From Longimicrobiales bacterium (GTDB lineage: Bacteria; Gemmatimonadota; Gemmatimonadetes; Longimicrobiales; Gaopeijiaceae): 37,940 bases of DNA. The stretch spans positions 1 through 37,940 of the forward strand of contig JANQLR010000209.1 in the NCBI GenBank assembly GCA_028280525.1, read 5' to 3'. The position numbers and the translations under genes are program-made. The notes below the pieces were generated by a model. That model was not told the origin of the DNA. It saw nothing but the letters and a program-made list of their open reading frames with translations, and did no database searches. Positions 1-8,337 of this stretch are shown here, one piece after another (position 1 is the stretch's first letter; each line of letters opens with the position of its first letter).

Positions 1-2363
1 ATCACCGTCGCGACGTCGGCGGCGAAGAGCTCGCCTGCCTCTTCGGGGTCCACGCCGTGGACGCGTCCGTGCGCACCCCGGTAGGGATCGGGGATGGCGA
101 CCTCGTGCACCCACTCGGGGGTGCCCCCTCCTCCGGGACCGTGCGCCTTGTACGGGCTGATGTCGATGAGCGTCGTCGTGTGGCCGTGGTAGGCCCCCTC
201 CTGGACGATCAGGTCACGGCGGCCGGTCGCCGCGCGCGCGAGTCGGAGCGCGAGTTCGTTCGCCTCGGACGCGGAGGGGAGGAGAAAGGCGGTGTCGAGC
301 TCGTCAGGGAAGAGGGCGAGGAGTCGCTCCAGATAGTCCTGCCGACGAGCGTGGAGGTACCGGGTGTTCGCGGCGAAGAGGGCGGACTGCTCGGCGATCG
401 CGCGCGCCACGTGCGGGTCGGAGTGACCGACGTGGGGAACGTTGTTGTAGAGATCGAGCCAGGCGCGGCCCTCCGCGTCGTAGAGGAACTGACGCCACCC
501 GCGGACGGCCTCGATGGGTTCTGCGTACGACAGGGAGAGGTTGGCGCCCATCGTGCGACCCCGGCGGTCGAGGAGTTCCTTCGAGGTCGGGAGCTCGCAG
601 GCGGTCTCGCGATCCGCGAGCCCCAGGAGGGCGGCGGGGTTGGGGCAGAGGGCACACCAGAAGCCGCGCTCGGAAGGGTGCGCAACGCCGGCGAAGTCGT
701 GTCCGTGATCGAACGGATCGGTGACCAGCTGAACGTGCGGGTGCGGGGGCCAGTCCCCGTTCTCCGGCGGTCCCCCGGTGAGCGCGAGAAGCTCCCCGGC
801 GGCGACCCGGTCACCGACCGAGAGCCGGTCGAGGATCTCGGGGTCGAGATGCCCCCACAGACTCCAGAACGTCGGGCACCCCTCGGGGGCGTGGCGCAGG
901 AGGACGACGGGTCCGTAGTCCTTCCCCGGGCCGTTGTCCCCGATCGACTCCACCACACCGTCGAGGGGGGCGTGAATCGGGGTGCCTGCCGGGACGAAGA
1001 GGTCGACGCCGATGTGGATGGTGCGGTGACGATCGGTCGGATGGTCGCCCTCGGCGAAGAGATCGCCCAGGTAGATCGGGCGCGGCTCGTTCCAGCGACC
1101 GATCCCCACCTCCGCGTCGGCGTCCGCCACCTCTCCCTCGATCAGGAGCCCCAGGGGCTCGGTCTCGAGGTGGGCCGGGTCGGCGCCGAGCATCGGGGAG
1201 CCGATGGAGAGGTCGAGCGGGATGGAGACGCCCCCCAGATGTCGGTCCCGGCCGGCAATCGAGGGAAGGACCGGGTGCATCTCCGAGCGATGCGCGTCGA
1301 GCCACGCGACGACCTCCCCGGCCCCGGGGACCGGCTCGAACCCGCAGGCGTGTCGCACGCGCGCCGTCAGCATCCGGGGGTGCTCCGCGTCGAGAGATTC
1401 GAGCACGCGCCAGGCGCGGTCTTCGGAGATCATCACGTACGGGTCGTCCGGGCGCTCGCCCTTCCGGCTCGCCGAGATCGTCACGCTGATCGCCAGGCGC
1501 GCCCGAACCAGGTCGAAGGCGACGGCGAGCTCCGCCTCCGAGAGCGGGGAGATCCCGTGGTAGCCGGCGAAGACTGCGCAGACGGCGCTCACGGGATCTC
1601 GAGATCGCCCGGCGCAGTACGCCGCCGCGATCGCCGGTTCGCAGACCCGGGCCGTGCGCAGCAGGTCGCCGAAGTCGAAGATGGCCACGACGCGACCCGG
1701 GTGGTCGAGGTGGTCGACCACCACGTTGTACTCGTTGGCGTCGGCGTGCAGGACGGCGCGGGGGAGATCCGGGAGCACCGGCGCGACGCGCTCGCCCCAC
1801 CCGGCCATCGTCCGGTGAAGAAGCTCCCGTCGATCGTCCGCGAGCAGGCCGTCGAGTTCGCCCGCAGCCAGCGCATCCCCCACCCAGTCGGCCTTCGCCG
1901 GATCCCAGCGGTGCGTGCGATCGACGGCCGGGTGCTCGAAACCGTCGGGCGCGTGATCGAGCTCGGCCAGGGCACGGCCGAGGTCCGCGAAGAGGCGGTG
2001 GGTGTCGCCGGATCGCGGGCCTCCGGTGAGCGGCGCCGCCTCGGCCAGGAGGGGGCCCTCCAGCCACTCGAGTCGCCAGACGGTCCGACCGTTCCACTCG
2101 CCCGTCGCGGCGCCGTCGGAGAGCGGGATGACCCGCGGCGTTGAACCCTTCGGGAAGCGCTCGCCGAGGTGTGCGAGGGCGGCCGCCTGCAGATCGACCT
2201 TCGGCCGGTCCGCTCCCGCCTCGACGACCTTCAGGATCGACCGCCGACCATCGGAGAGGGTGACCCGGAAGTTCTCGTCGACGTCCCCCGGGAGGCGGAC
2301 GATCTCACCCGAGTCTCCCCAGAGGGTCCTCAGGATCTCGGCTGCGGCGTCGAGCTCGATCAT
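1..2363 (-). CDS. Kinase - M23/LytM-like - class-III aminotransferase fusion (3' end outside window)
   Basis: The frame runs without a stop from the ATG at 2363 to the left edge, giving about 787 residues. Residues 1-330 look like an aminoglycoside-phosphotransferase/hydroxylysine-kinase fold: the catalytic loop LHADANEYN holds H206, D208 and N213, and the metal-binding IFDFGD holds D230. Residues about 440-550 carry an M23/LytM motif set: HIGVD (H450, D454), WGH (H505) and PHPH (H541, H543). From about 600 a class-III PLP aminotransferase begins, with SASEANE at 697-703 (the phosphate-cup motif, NSGSEAN in relatives) and YHGHT near 725; the PLP lysine lies beyond the window. No signal peptide is seen, so the M23 part is probably cytoplasmic. 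From family knowledge, this kinase and aminotransferase pair resembles hydroxylysine kinase plus the phospholyases acting on phosphohydroxylysine or phosphoethanolamine. The substrate is inference. It lies 15 bp after the DsbA-like gene and probably shares its transcript. Confidence 0.88.
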   Translation of the reverse strand, partial: MIELDAAAEILRTLWGDSGEIVRLPGDVDENFRVTLSDGRRSILKVVEAGADRPKVDLQAAALAHLGERFPKGSTPRVIPLSDGAATGEWNGRTVWRLEWLEGPLLAEAAPLTGGPRSGDTHRLFADLGRALAELDHAPDGFEHPAVDRTHRWDPAKADWVGDALAAGELDGLLADDRRELLHRTMAGWGERVAPVLPDLPRAVLHADANEYNVVVDHLDHPGRVVAIFDFGDLLRTARVCEPAIAAAYCAGRSRDPVSAVCAVFAGYHGISPLSEAELAVAFDLVRARLAISVTISASRKGERPDDPYVMISEDRAWRVLESLDAEHPRMLTARVRHACGFEPVPGAGEVVAWLDAHRSEMHPVLPSIAGRDRHLGGVSIPLDLSIGSPMLGADPAHLETEPLGLLIEGEVADADAEVGIGRWNEPRPIYLGDLFAEGDHPTDRHRTIHIGVDLFVPAGTPIHAPLDGVVESIGDNGPGKDYGPVVLLRHAPEGCPTFWSLWGHLDPEILDRLSVGDRVAAGELLALTGGPPENGDWPPHPHVQLVTDPFDHGHDFAGVAHPSERGFWCALCPNPAALLGLADRETACELPTSKELLDRRGRTMGANLSLSYAEPIEAVRGWRQFLYDAEGRAWLDLYNNVPHVGHSDPHVARAIAEQSALFAANTRYLHARRQDYLERLLALFPDELDTAFLLPSASEANELALRLARAATGRRDLIVQEGAYHGHTTTLIDISPYKAHGPGGGGTPEWVHEVAIPDPYRGAHGRVHGVDPEEAGELFAADVATV

Positions 2364-2378
2364 GTCGTGACCCGCGCT

Positions 2379-3077
2379 TCACCTCACCCGGGAACGAACC
2401 TCCGCGATCGCCTCGCGAAACCGGCTCATCGGCTCGTTGCCGTAGAAGACGACGGCGTCCTCGATCGACTGTGCGCCCCGCGGCATCACGACGAAGGTGG
2501 GCGTCCCCCCGACGCCGAGGCTCGCCCCGAGCTGTCCGTCCGCGATGATGAGCTGGGCCGGGACGTCGCGATCGAGGCAGTCCTGGAAGGCGCCGGGGGA
2601 GAGCCCCGCGGTGACCGCCCACGCCACGAAGGGCGCCGGCCCGGGGGCGTTTCGCCACGCGCCGGGCTCCCGAAGCAGCCGGTCGTGAAGGGTGAAGAAG
2701 GCGTCGCTCCCGCCGAGCCCGGCCGCACAGGCGGCGGCCTCGGCGGCCGCGTACCCCCGCGGCAGGCGGGCAATGATGTAGCTGTGAAAGCGCAGCCCCA
2801 CGTCGGGTCCGACGAGCGCCTTCAGCGAGTCGCCCCGCTGCGTGTGGAAGTTCTGACAGGTCGAGCAGGAGTAGTCGAAGAACTCGTAGATCGTGATCGC
2901 CGCGTCCTCCCCGGTCGCGCCGAGGACGCGGGCGCTCTGGGCCCGCTGCACCAGCTCCGCATCGGAGATCGCGGTGTCGGCGACGGCGGGCGCCGGGTTC
3001 AGCGGCCCGGTTGGGACGGTGGATGGCGCCTCCGGCGGAAGGCTCAGGCCGAGGAGGATGAGGAGTGCGAGATGCAT
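2379..3077 (-). CDS. Secreted DsbA-family thioredoxin-fold protein
   Basis: The product has 232 residues. A short hydrophobic N-terminus (MHLALLILLGLSL) suggests export. The thioredoxin fold is shown by EFFDYSCSTCQNF, with the redox pair C71/C74 (CSTC), and by the cis-proline loop GGTPTF (P193). The helical insertion between them (about residues 105-185) is typical of DsbA/DSBA-like oxidoreductases such as the Thioredoxin_4 group. It probably acts in the periplasm in thiol oxidation or isomerisation. Two further cysteines (C117, C167) lie in the insertion. The gene sits between an Asp-box propeller gene 20 bp upstream and the kinase-aminotransferase fusion 15 bp downstream, all on the minus strand. 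No good Shine-Dalgarno sequence precedes the ATG, so translation may depend on the upstream gene. The fold is clear; the client protein is unknown. Confidence 0.88.
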   Translation of the reverse strand: MHLALLILLGLSLPPEAPSTVPTGPLNPAPAVADTAISDAELVQRAQSARVLGATGEDAAITIYEFFDYSCSTCQNFHTQRGDSLKALVGPDVGLRFHSYIIARLPRGYAAAEAAACAAGLGGSDAFFTLHDRLLREPGAWRNAPGPAPFVAWAVTAGLSPGAFQDCLDRDVPAQLIIADGQLGASLGVGGTPTFVVMPRGAQSIEDAVVFYGNEPMSRFREAIAEVRSRVR

Positions 3078-3097
3078 GGTGAGTACTGGAGGTGGGG

Positions 3098-6000
3098 TCA
3101 GCTGATCAGCCGGCGCCAGTCGGTGAGGATCTTCGGCGAGTCGGCGAGCAGATCGTTGAGCTCGGCGATGAGTCCGTTCACGATACCGCTGAGCTCCTGG
3201 GCGCGCTCCGCCGCCGCCGCTTCCACCTCGCCGAGGACCTCGAGCTGTCCCTCGGTGGGTCGCGCCTGCGGGCCCTCGATCCCACGCACCACGAAGCGGA
3301 GCTGCTCGACGAGCCGCGGCCAGTCGCGGTAGCTCATGCTCCCGGCCGGGCGTCGGACCTCCGCCTCCAGCTCGACGAGCGCTGTCCGCGCCTCGCCCCC
3401 GACCCGGCGGATCTCCACCTCGTTCGTGAGGTCCTTCCCGGTGATCGACTCCATCAGGCCGTCGATCTGACCCGTCATGTCGACCATCGCGCCGACCATC
3501 CGGTTCATCCGACTCTGCAGATCCCGGGCGCGCATCGCCGCCTCGTGGCGGGCGACGTAGTCGGCCTGGGATGCGTTCACATTCGGATCACCGCGCAGCC
3601 GGAAGGCGGTCGAGTACTCCTCGCCGTTCACCGTCAGCGTCGCGGTGTACAACCCGGGGACGGCGGGCGGACCGCCGCCTCCCCCGAAGACGCCCGCACC
3701 GCCCTGGCCCGGGATCGGGTCGGCGCCGGTCCACTCCATGTTCCAGACGGCTCGGTTGATCCCGGCGTGCGGGTCGCGGTGCTGCCACTCGCGCACGGTG
3801 GCACCGGAGGAGTCGGAGATCCGGACGCCAACGCCGTCACCCTCGTTCGCGGCCGTGACCGCGGCCTCCGAGAGGTGGAAGTGGATCCATGCGCCGTTCC
3901 GTGGATTCTCCCCCACGAAGGCGCTCTGCCCGAGGTTGCTCCCCCGGCTCCACATCTGCCAGTCGGTGGCGGTGCGCATCCCGAAGAGGTGCACCTCCTG
4001 GTCGACGGCGTCCGCGAGCTCCACGAGCGGCTGGATGTCGTCGAGGATGAAGGCGCCGCGCCCGTGCGTCCCGATCACGAGGTCGTTGTACTCCGGCTGC
4101 ACCTTGATCCCGCGGACGGAGACGCGCGGCAGCCCGAGCCCAAGGTCGACCCACGTGTCGCCCCGGTCCCAGGATGCGTAGATCCCGCGTTCCATCCCGA
4201 CGAAGAGGAGGTTCGGGTTGTCCGGATGCTGACGGATGACCTTCACGTAGTCGTCCTGCGGCAGCCCGGCCCCGATGTCGCGCCACGAGTTCCCGTAGTC
4301 GCGCGTCTCCCACAGGTGCGGGGTGAAGTCGTCGAGGCGGTGGTTGTCGACCGCCATGAAGGCGGTACCGGGCTCGGTCCACGACGCCTCGATGTTCCCG
4401 ATCCACGTCTCGGCCGGGAGCCCGTCGACGCGGTCGCGGACGTTCGTCCACGTCTGGCCGTCATCCCGGGTGATCTGGACGTTGCCGTCGTCCGTCCCGA
4501 CCCAGATCACCCCGCGCTCCACCGGCGACTCGGCGATCGTGAGGATCGTGGTGTGGAATTCGGCGGCGGTGTTGTCGAAGTAAATCTCCCCGCCGGAGTC
4601 GAGCTGTTTCTCCGGGTCGTTCGTGGTCAGGTCGGGGGAGATGACCTCCCAACTGTACCCCTGATCGGAGGAGCGGAAGACGACGTTCCCGCCCCAGTAG
4701 ACCACGTCCGGGTCGTGCGGCGAGATGACGATCGGCGCGTCCCAGTTGAAGCGGTAGCGCGCCTGGTACATCCCCTGGCCCTGCGACCCGACCATCCACG
4801 GGAAGGGCTCGATCGAGCGGGTCATCCCGGAGTTCACATCCGTGATCCGGAAGTAGCCGCCCTGCGCATTCGAGTAGACGAGGTTCGGCTTGCCCGGCAC
4901 CGGGACGGTGAAGAAGCCGTCCCCGCCGGAGACCGTGTACCACTCCCCGGGCATGATCCCGCGGGGCTCATTCGTGCGGGAGGGGCCGCACCAGTTCCCG
5001 TTGTCCTGCAGCCCGCCGCAGACCCAGTACGGATCCCGGTCGTCGACGAAGATGTGGTAGTACTGGGCGAGGCTGAAGTTGCGGAAGATGTGGAAGTTCT
5101 CGCCCCCGTCGACGGAGAGCTGCATCCCGCCGTCCGAGCCGGAGAGGACGAACTCGCCGTCCATCGGATCGATCCAGAGCGACTGGTGGTCGCCGTGCAC
5201 GTCGCGCGCGATCCGCTCGAAGGTCCGGCCCCCGTCCGTGGACTTCGCCATCGCCCCGGAGAGTGTGTAGAGCGTGTTGTGATCCGACGGGTCGACGAAG
5301 ACGTCCGAGTAGTAGAAGGGGCGGAAGTTGATGAGCTGCTTGTTGTCGTTCACCATCGCCCACGTCTCGCCGTAGTCCTCGCTCCGGAAGAGCGTCCCAG
5401 CGGTCGGGTACTCGGTGATCAGGTAGACGACGTTCGGGCGCGACTGTGCGACGCTGATCCCGATGCGCGCCATCGGCTCGTCGGGCGTCGTGGTGATCTT
5501 CTTCCACGTCTCTCCCATGTCGCGGGAGACGTAGAGCGCGGTCTCCTTCCCCCCGTCGTCGAAGCGCCACGGCCGCCGGCGGAAGGTCCACATCCCGGCG
5601 TAGAGATTGCGCGGGTTCGACAGGTCGATGTCGAGGTCGGAGCACCCCGTGTCCTCGTCGATCGAGAGGACGTGGCTCCACGTCTGGCCGGCGTCGGTCG
5701 TCTTGAAGACGCCGCGCTCGTCGTTCGGGCCCCACTCGCGACCCATGGCGCAGACCAGGGCCACGTCCGGGTCGCGCGGGTCGACGACGATCCGCTTGAT
5801 CCGCTCCGTCCGTTCGAGCCCGAGGTGCGTCCAGTTCGACCCCCCGTCCGTCGAGCGCCAGACGCCGAGCCCGTACGAGACCGAGTTCCGCGGGTCCGCC
5901 TCCACCGAGCCGAGCCAGACGACGTTCGGGTCGGAGGGGGCGACGGCGAGCGCGCCGACCGAATACGCCGCCTCGTCCTGCCACTGCGCCTCCCACGTCG

Positions 6001-6280
6001 TGCCCCCATTCGACGTCTTCCAGACGCCTCCGTCGGCGCCGCCGACCCAGAAGGTGTTCCGGTCGCCCGGGATCCCGACGATCGCGCTGACGCGACCGCC
6101 CATGTTCACCGGGCCGATGTGGCGCCACTCGAGCGACTCGATGGCGGAGGCGATCGCGTCCGGGTCCTGCGCGGCGAGGGCCGAAGGGGGCGCGACCGCG
6201 AGGGCGGTCAGGCCGGCGAGGGCGGTGGCGATGGAGGGCACGCCCCGGAAGGAGGCGGCGAAGCGGACGAGGCGGGACAT
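3098..6280 (-). CDS. Secreted Asp-box (BNR/VPS10-like) beta-propeller protein 1
   Basis: The product has 1060 residues. I chose the ATG at 6280 because a GGAG lies 8 nt upstream and an export signal follows at once (basic MSRLVR, then an Ala/Leu-rich stretch to ALAAQ). The same frame is open far upstream, but that part is antisense to other genes. Residues about 40-800 hold at least ten Asp-boxes of the form S/T-x-D-x-G-x-T-W, for example STDGGSNW, TTDAGQTW, SEDYGETW and TRDDGQTW. This is the sortilin/sialidase-type propeller repeat. A beta-rich stretch and a helical C-terminal tail follow. Such proteins are often labelled glycosyl hydrolase or VPS10-domain protein, but no catalytic residues of a known hydrolase can be assigned. 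The product is probably periplasmic or surface-exposed. A paralogue lies at 9797-12940. It heads a minus-strand run with the DsbA-like gene. Confidence 0.9.
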   Translation of the reverse strand: MSRLVRFAASFRGVPSIATALAGLTALAVAPPSALAAQDPDAIASAIESLEWRHIGPVNMGGRVSAIVGIPGDRNTFWVGGADGGVWKTSNGGTTWEAQWQDEAAYSVGALAVAPSDPNVVWLGSVEADPRNSVSYGLGVWRSTDGGSNWTHLGLERTERIKRIVVDPRDPDVALVCAMGREWGPNDERGVFKTTDAGQTWSHVLSIDEDTGCSDLDIDLSNPRNLYAGMWTFRRRPWRFDDGGKETALYVSRDMGETWKKITTTPDEPMARIGISVAQSRPNVVYLITEYPTAGTLFRSEDYGETWAMVNDNKQLINFRPFYYSDVFVDPSDHNTLYTLSGAMAKSTDGGRTFERIARDVHGDHQSLWIDPMDGEFVLSGSDGGMQLSVDGGENFHIFRNFSLAQYYHIFVDDRDPYWVCGGLQDNGNWCGPSRTNEPRGIMPGEWYTVSGGDGFFTVPVPGKPNLVYSNAQGGYFRITDVNSGMTRSIEPFPWMVGSQGQGMYQARYRFNWDAPIVISPHDPDVVYWGGNVVFRSSDQGYSWEVISPDLTTNDPEKQLDSGGEIYFDNTAAEFHTTILTIAESPVERGVIWVGTDDGNVQITRDDGQTWTNVRDRVDGLPAETWIGNIEASWTEPGTAFMAVDNHRLDDFTPHLWETRDYGNSWRDIGAGLPQDDYVKVIRQHPDNPNLLFVGMERGIYASWDRGDTWVDLGLGLPRVSVRGIKVQPEYNDLVIGTHGRGAFILDDIQPLVELADAVDQEVHLFGMRTATDWQMWSRGSNLGQSAFVGENPRNGAWIHFHLSEAAVTAANEGDGVGVRISDSSGATVREWQHRDPHAGINRAVWNMEWTGADPIPGQGGAGVFGGGGGPPAVPGLYTATLTVNGEEYSTAFRLRGDPNVNASQADYVARHEAAMRARDLQSRMNRMVGAMVDMTGQIDGLMESITGKDLTNEVEIRRVGGEARTALVELEAEVRRPAGSMSYRDWPRLVEQLRFVVRGIEGPQARPTEGQLEVLGEVEAAAAERAQELSGIVNGLIAELNDLLADSPKILTDWRRLIS

Positions 6281-6451
6281 GTGGACGGCTCCGGCTCGGG
6301 TGGCATGAGGACGAGCAAAGTGGGATCGCTGCGGAGAATCCGCGAGCGTGCGGCGTCCGCCTCCGAAGGCTCGGCCGCGTACGGGCCGATGGTGGCCTCG
6401 ACGGGGCGCGGCTAGCTTCGCGACCCCGCATAACCCCGATGGAGAACCCCG

Positions 6452-8296
6452 ATGAAGCGTCTCGCTCTGATCGCGCTGACTGCGATGCTCTTCGCCCCGG
6501 TCGACGTGGCCGCGCAGCGAACCCAGAAGCCGATCCTCCACGGCAAGCACTGGATCGCCATCACCGGGAAGCCGATGGCGGCCACGGCGGGCTCGATGAT
6601 GTACCAGCGGGGCGGGAATGCGGTGGATGCGGCGGCGGCGATGCTGGCTGCCACGGCGACGATGTGGGACGTCCTCTCCTGGGGTGGCGAGACGCAGGCG
6701 CTGATCTACCACCCGGAGGAGGAGCGGGTCATCGCGCTCAATGCACTCGGCGTGGCTCCGTCCGGCGCGACGCCCGAGTACTTCCGGGAGAAGGGGTATG
6801 ACTTCCCGCCCGGCTCCGGCGTCGACGCGATGGTCACCCCCGGCACCCCGGGCGGGCTCATGGTCATGCTCGCCGAGTGGGGGACGCTCTCCCTCGCCGA
6901 GGTGCTCGCGCCCGCGATCACGATGACGGAGGGCTACCCGGTCGAGGCGGACGCCATCCGCCGGATCCGCGGTGCGATCGACGAGATGAAGGAGTGGCCG
7001 TACACCGCAGCCGTCTTCTTCCCGGACGGTGGGGACGGGCCGGAGGAGGGTGAGCTCCTCGTTCAGGAGGACCTCGGGGCGACCCTCCGGAAGCTCGTCG
7101 AAGCGGAGGCGGAGGCGCTCGCGAACGGGGCCAGTCGAGAGGAGGCGATCATGGCCGCCTACGACCGCTTCTATCGCGGGGACATCGCGGAGGAGTACGT
7201 CCGCGGCGCCCGCGAGCAGGGCTCGACCGTCACCATGCAGGATCTCGACCAATGGCAGGTCTACATCGAGGAGCCGGTCATGACGACGTACCGCGACATC
7301 GAGGTCTACAAGCTCCAGCCGTGGGTGCAGGGCCCGGTCATGAACCAGACGCTGAACATCCTCGAGAACTTCGATCTGCAGGAGATGGGCTACAACAGCG
7401 CCCGGTACATCCACACCCTGTACCAGGCGATGAACATGGCCTTCGCCGATCGCGACTTCTACTACGGCGACATCTACTTCCCGCCGGAGGAGCCGATCGA
7501 GGGACTCCTCTCGAAGGCGTACGCGAAGCATCGCGCCGAGCAGATGAACCACGAGGAGAACGACGCCGAGGTCGTGCCCGGCGATCCGTACCCCTTCCAG
7601 GGAGGGGTGAACCCGTTCACCGACCTGCTGGAGCAGTGGGTCGGGGGTGGCGAGGTCATGACCGAGGCCGAGGGCACACCGGAGATGGAGCAGTTCCTCG
7701 AGGACTTCTACCAGGGCACCACCTCGATCCAGGCCGCGGACGAGAGCGGGTGGGTCGTCTCGATCACCCCGTCGGGCGGGTGGATCCCCGCGGTCATCGC
7801 CGGCAACACCGGGATCGGGATGAGCCAGCGGGCGCAGTCCTTCGTGGTGAACGAGGTGGACGGGCCCTTCAACGTGGTCGCGCCGGGGAAGCGTCCGCGT
7901 GCCACGCTGACCCCCGGGATGGCCCTCAGGGACGGCCGCCCCTACCTCTCCTTCGCCGTGCAGGGCGGGGACTCGCAGGACCAGAACCTCGTGCAGTTCC
8001 TGCTCAACATGGTCGAGTTCGACATGAACGTTCAGCAGGCGGCGGAGGCGGCGAACATGAACTCGATGCAGCTGCGCGGGTCGTTCGGCGAGCACGCGAC
8101 GAGCCCGGGTCGCCTCCTCTTGCAGAGCGCGACCCCGCCGTGGGTCCAGGAGGAACTCCGGTCGATGGGCTACGAGATCCGGTTGTCCGAGCGGACCTCG
8201 GGCCCGATCAACGCGATCTACTTCGACTGGGAGCACGGGTCCTTCTGGGGCGGGTCGAGCCACCACGGGGACGACTACGGGGTGGTCTGGGAGTAG
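6452..8296 (+). CDS. Secreted gamma-glutamyltransferase-family enzyme
   Basis: The product has 614 residues. The ATG at 6452 is preceded by GGAG with 7-nt spacing, and MKRLALIALTAMLF...AAQ is a clear signal peptide. Family landmarks of GGT N-terminal-nucleophile hydrolases are present: early MMYQRGGNAVDAAAAM, MVTPGTPGGL at about 127-136, TLNILENFDL at about 300-309, DRDFYYGD at about 333-340, and the autocleavage site GTTSIQAAD, where T423 should become the N-terminal nucleophile of the small subunit. Typical GGTs read GTTHxSxxD, so Ser replaces the usual His next to the Thr pair. The PxSSGG motif before the LNILE helix is also replaced by WVQGPVMNQ. A late AVQGGDSQDQ matches the GGT-like acylase branch. 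It may cleave gamma-glutamyl peptides such as glutathione, or act on other acyl amides in the periplasm; the substrate is open. It is divergent from the propeller gene across 171 bp. Confidence 0.92.
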   Translation: MKRLALIALTAMLFAPVDVAAQRTQKPILHGKHWIAITGKPMAATAGSMMYQRGGNAVDAAAAMLAATATMWDVLSWGGETQALIYHPEEERVIALNALGVAPSGATPEYFREKGYDFPPGSGVDAMVTPGTPGGLMVMLAEWGTLSLAEVLAPAITMTEGYPVEADAIRRIRGAIDEMKEWPYTAAVFFPDGGDGPEEGELLVQEDLGATLRKLVEAEAEALANGASREEAIMAAYDRFYRGDIAEEYVRGAREQGSTVTMQDLDQWQVYIEEPVMTTYRDIEVYKLQPWVQGPVMNQTLNILENFDLQEMGYNSARYIHTLYQAMNMAFADRDFYYGDIYFPPEEPIEGLLSKAYAKHRAEQMNHEENDAEVVPGDPYPFQGGVNPFTDLLEQWVGGGEVMTEAEGTPEMEQFLEDFYQGTTSIQAADESGWVVSITPSGGWIPAVIAGNTGIGMSQRAQSFVVNEVDGPFNVVAPGKRPRATLTPGMALRDGRPYLSFAVQGGDSQDQNLVQFLLNMVEFDMNVQQAAEAANMNSMQLRGSFGEHATSPGRLLLQSATPPWVQEELRSMGYEIRLSERTSGPINAIYFDWEHGSFWGGSSHHGDDYGVVWE

Positions 8297-8336
8297 GGCG
8301 GGGCTTCGGCGAAGCCGGCGGGAGGTGATTCCGCCC
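8296..8336. terminator. Nested hairpin between convergent GGT and Fic genes
   Basis: An inner stem GGCTTC/GAAGCC (8302-8307 with 8311-8316) has a 3-nt loop. An outer stem GGGCGG/CCGCCC pairs 8296-8301 with 8331-8336. It lies between two convergent stop codons, as a bidirectional terminator would, but it lacks a clear T-tract. Function is inferred from position and pairing. Confidence 0.5.
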
Positions 8337-8337
8337 G

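Noticed and set aside
57-2144. A 695-residue plus-strand open frame
   Set aside because: It is antisense to the kinase-M23-aminotransferase gene, whose motifs are clear. Its translation is Arg/Val/Gly/Glu-rich without any family motif, as expected from GC-rich antisense.
3092-6415. An 1107-residue plus-strand open frame
   Set aside because: It is antisense to the first Asp-box propeller gene and has no domain or signal; it is composition-driven.
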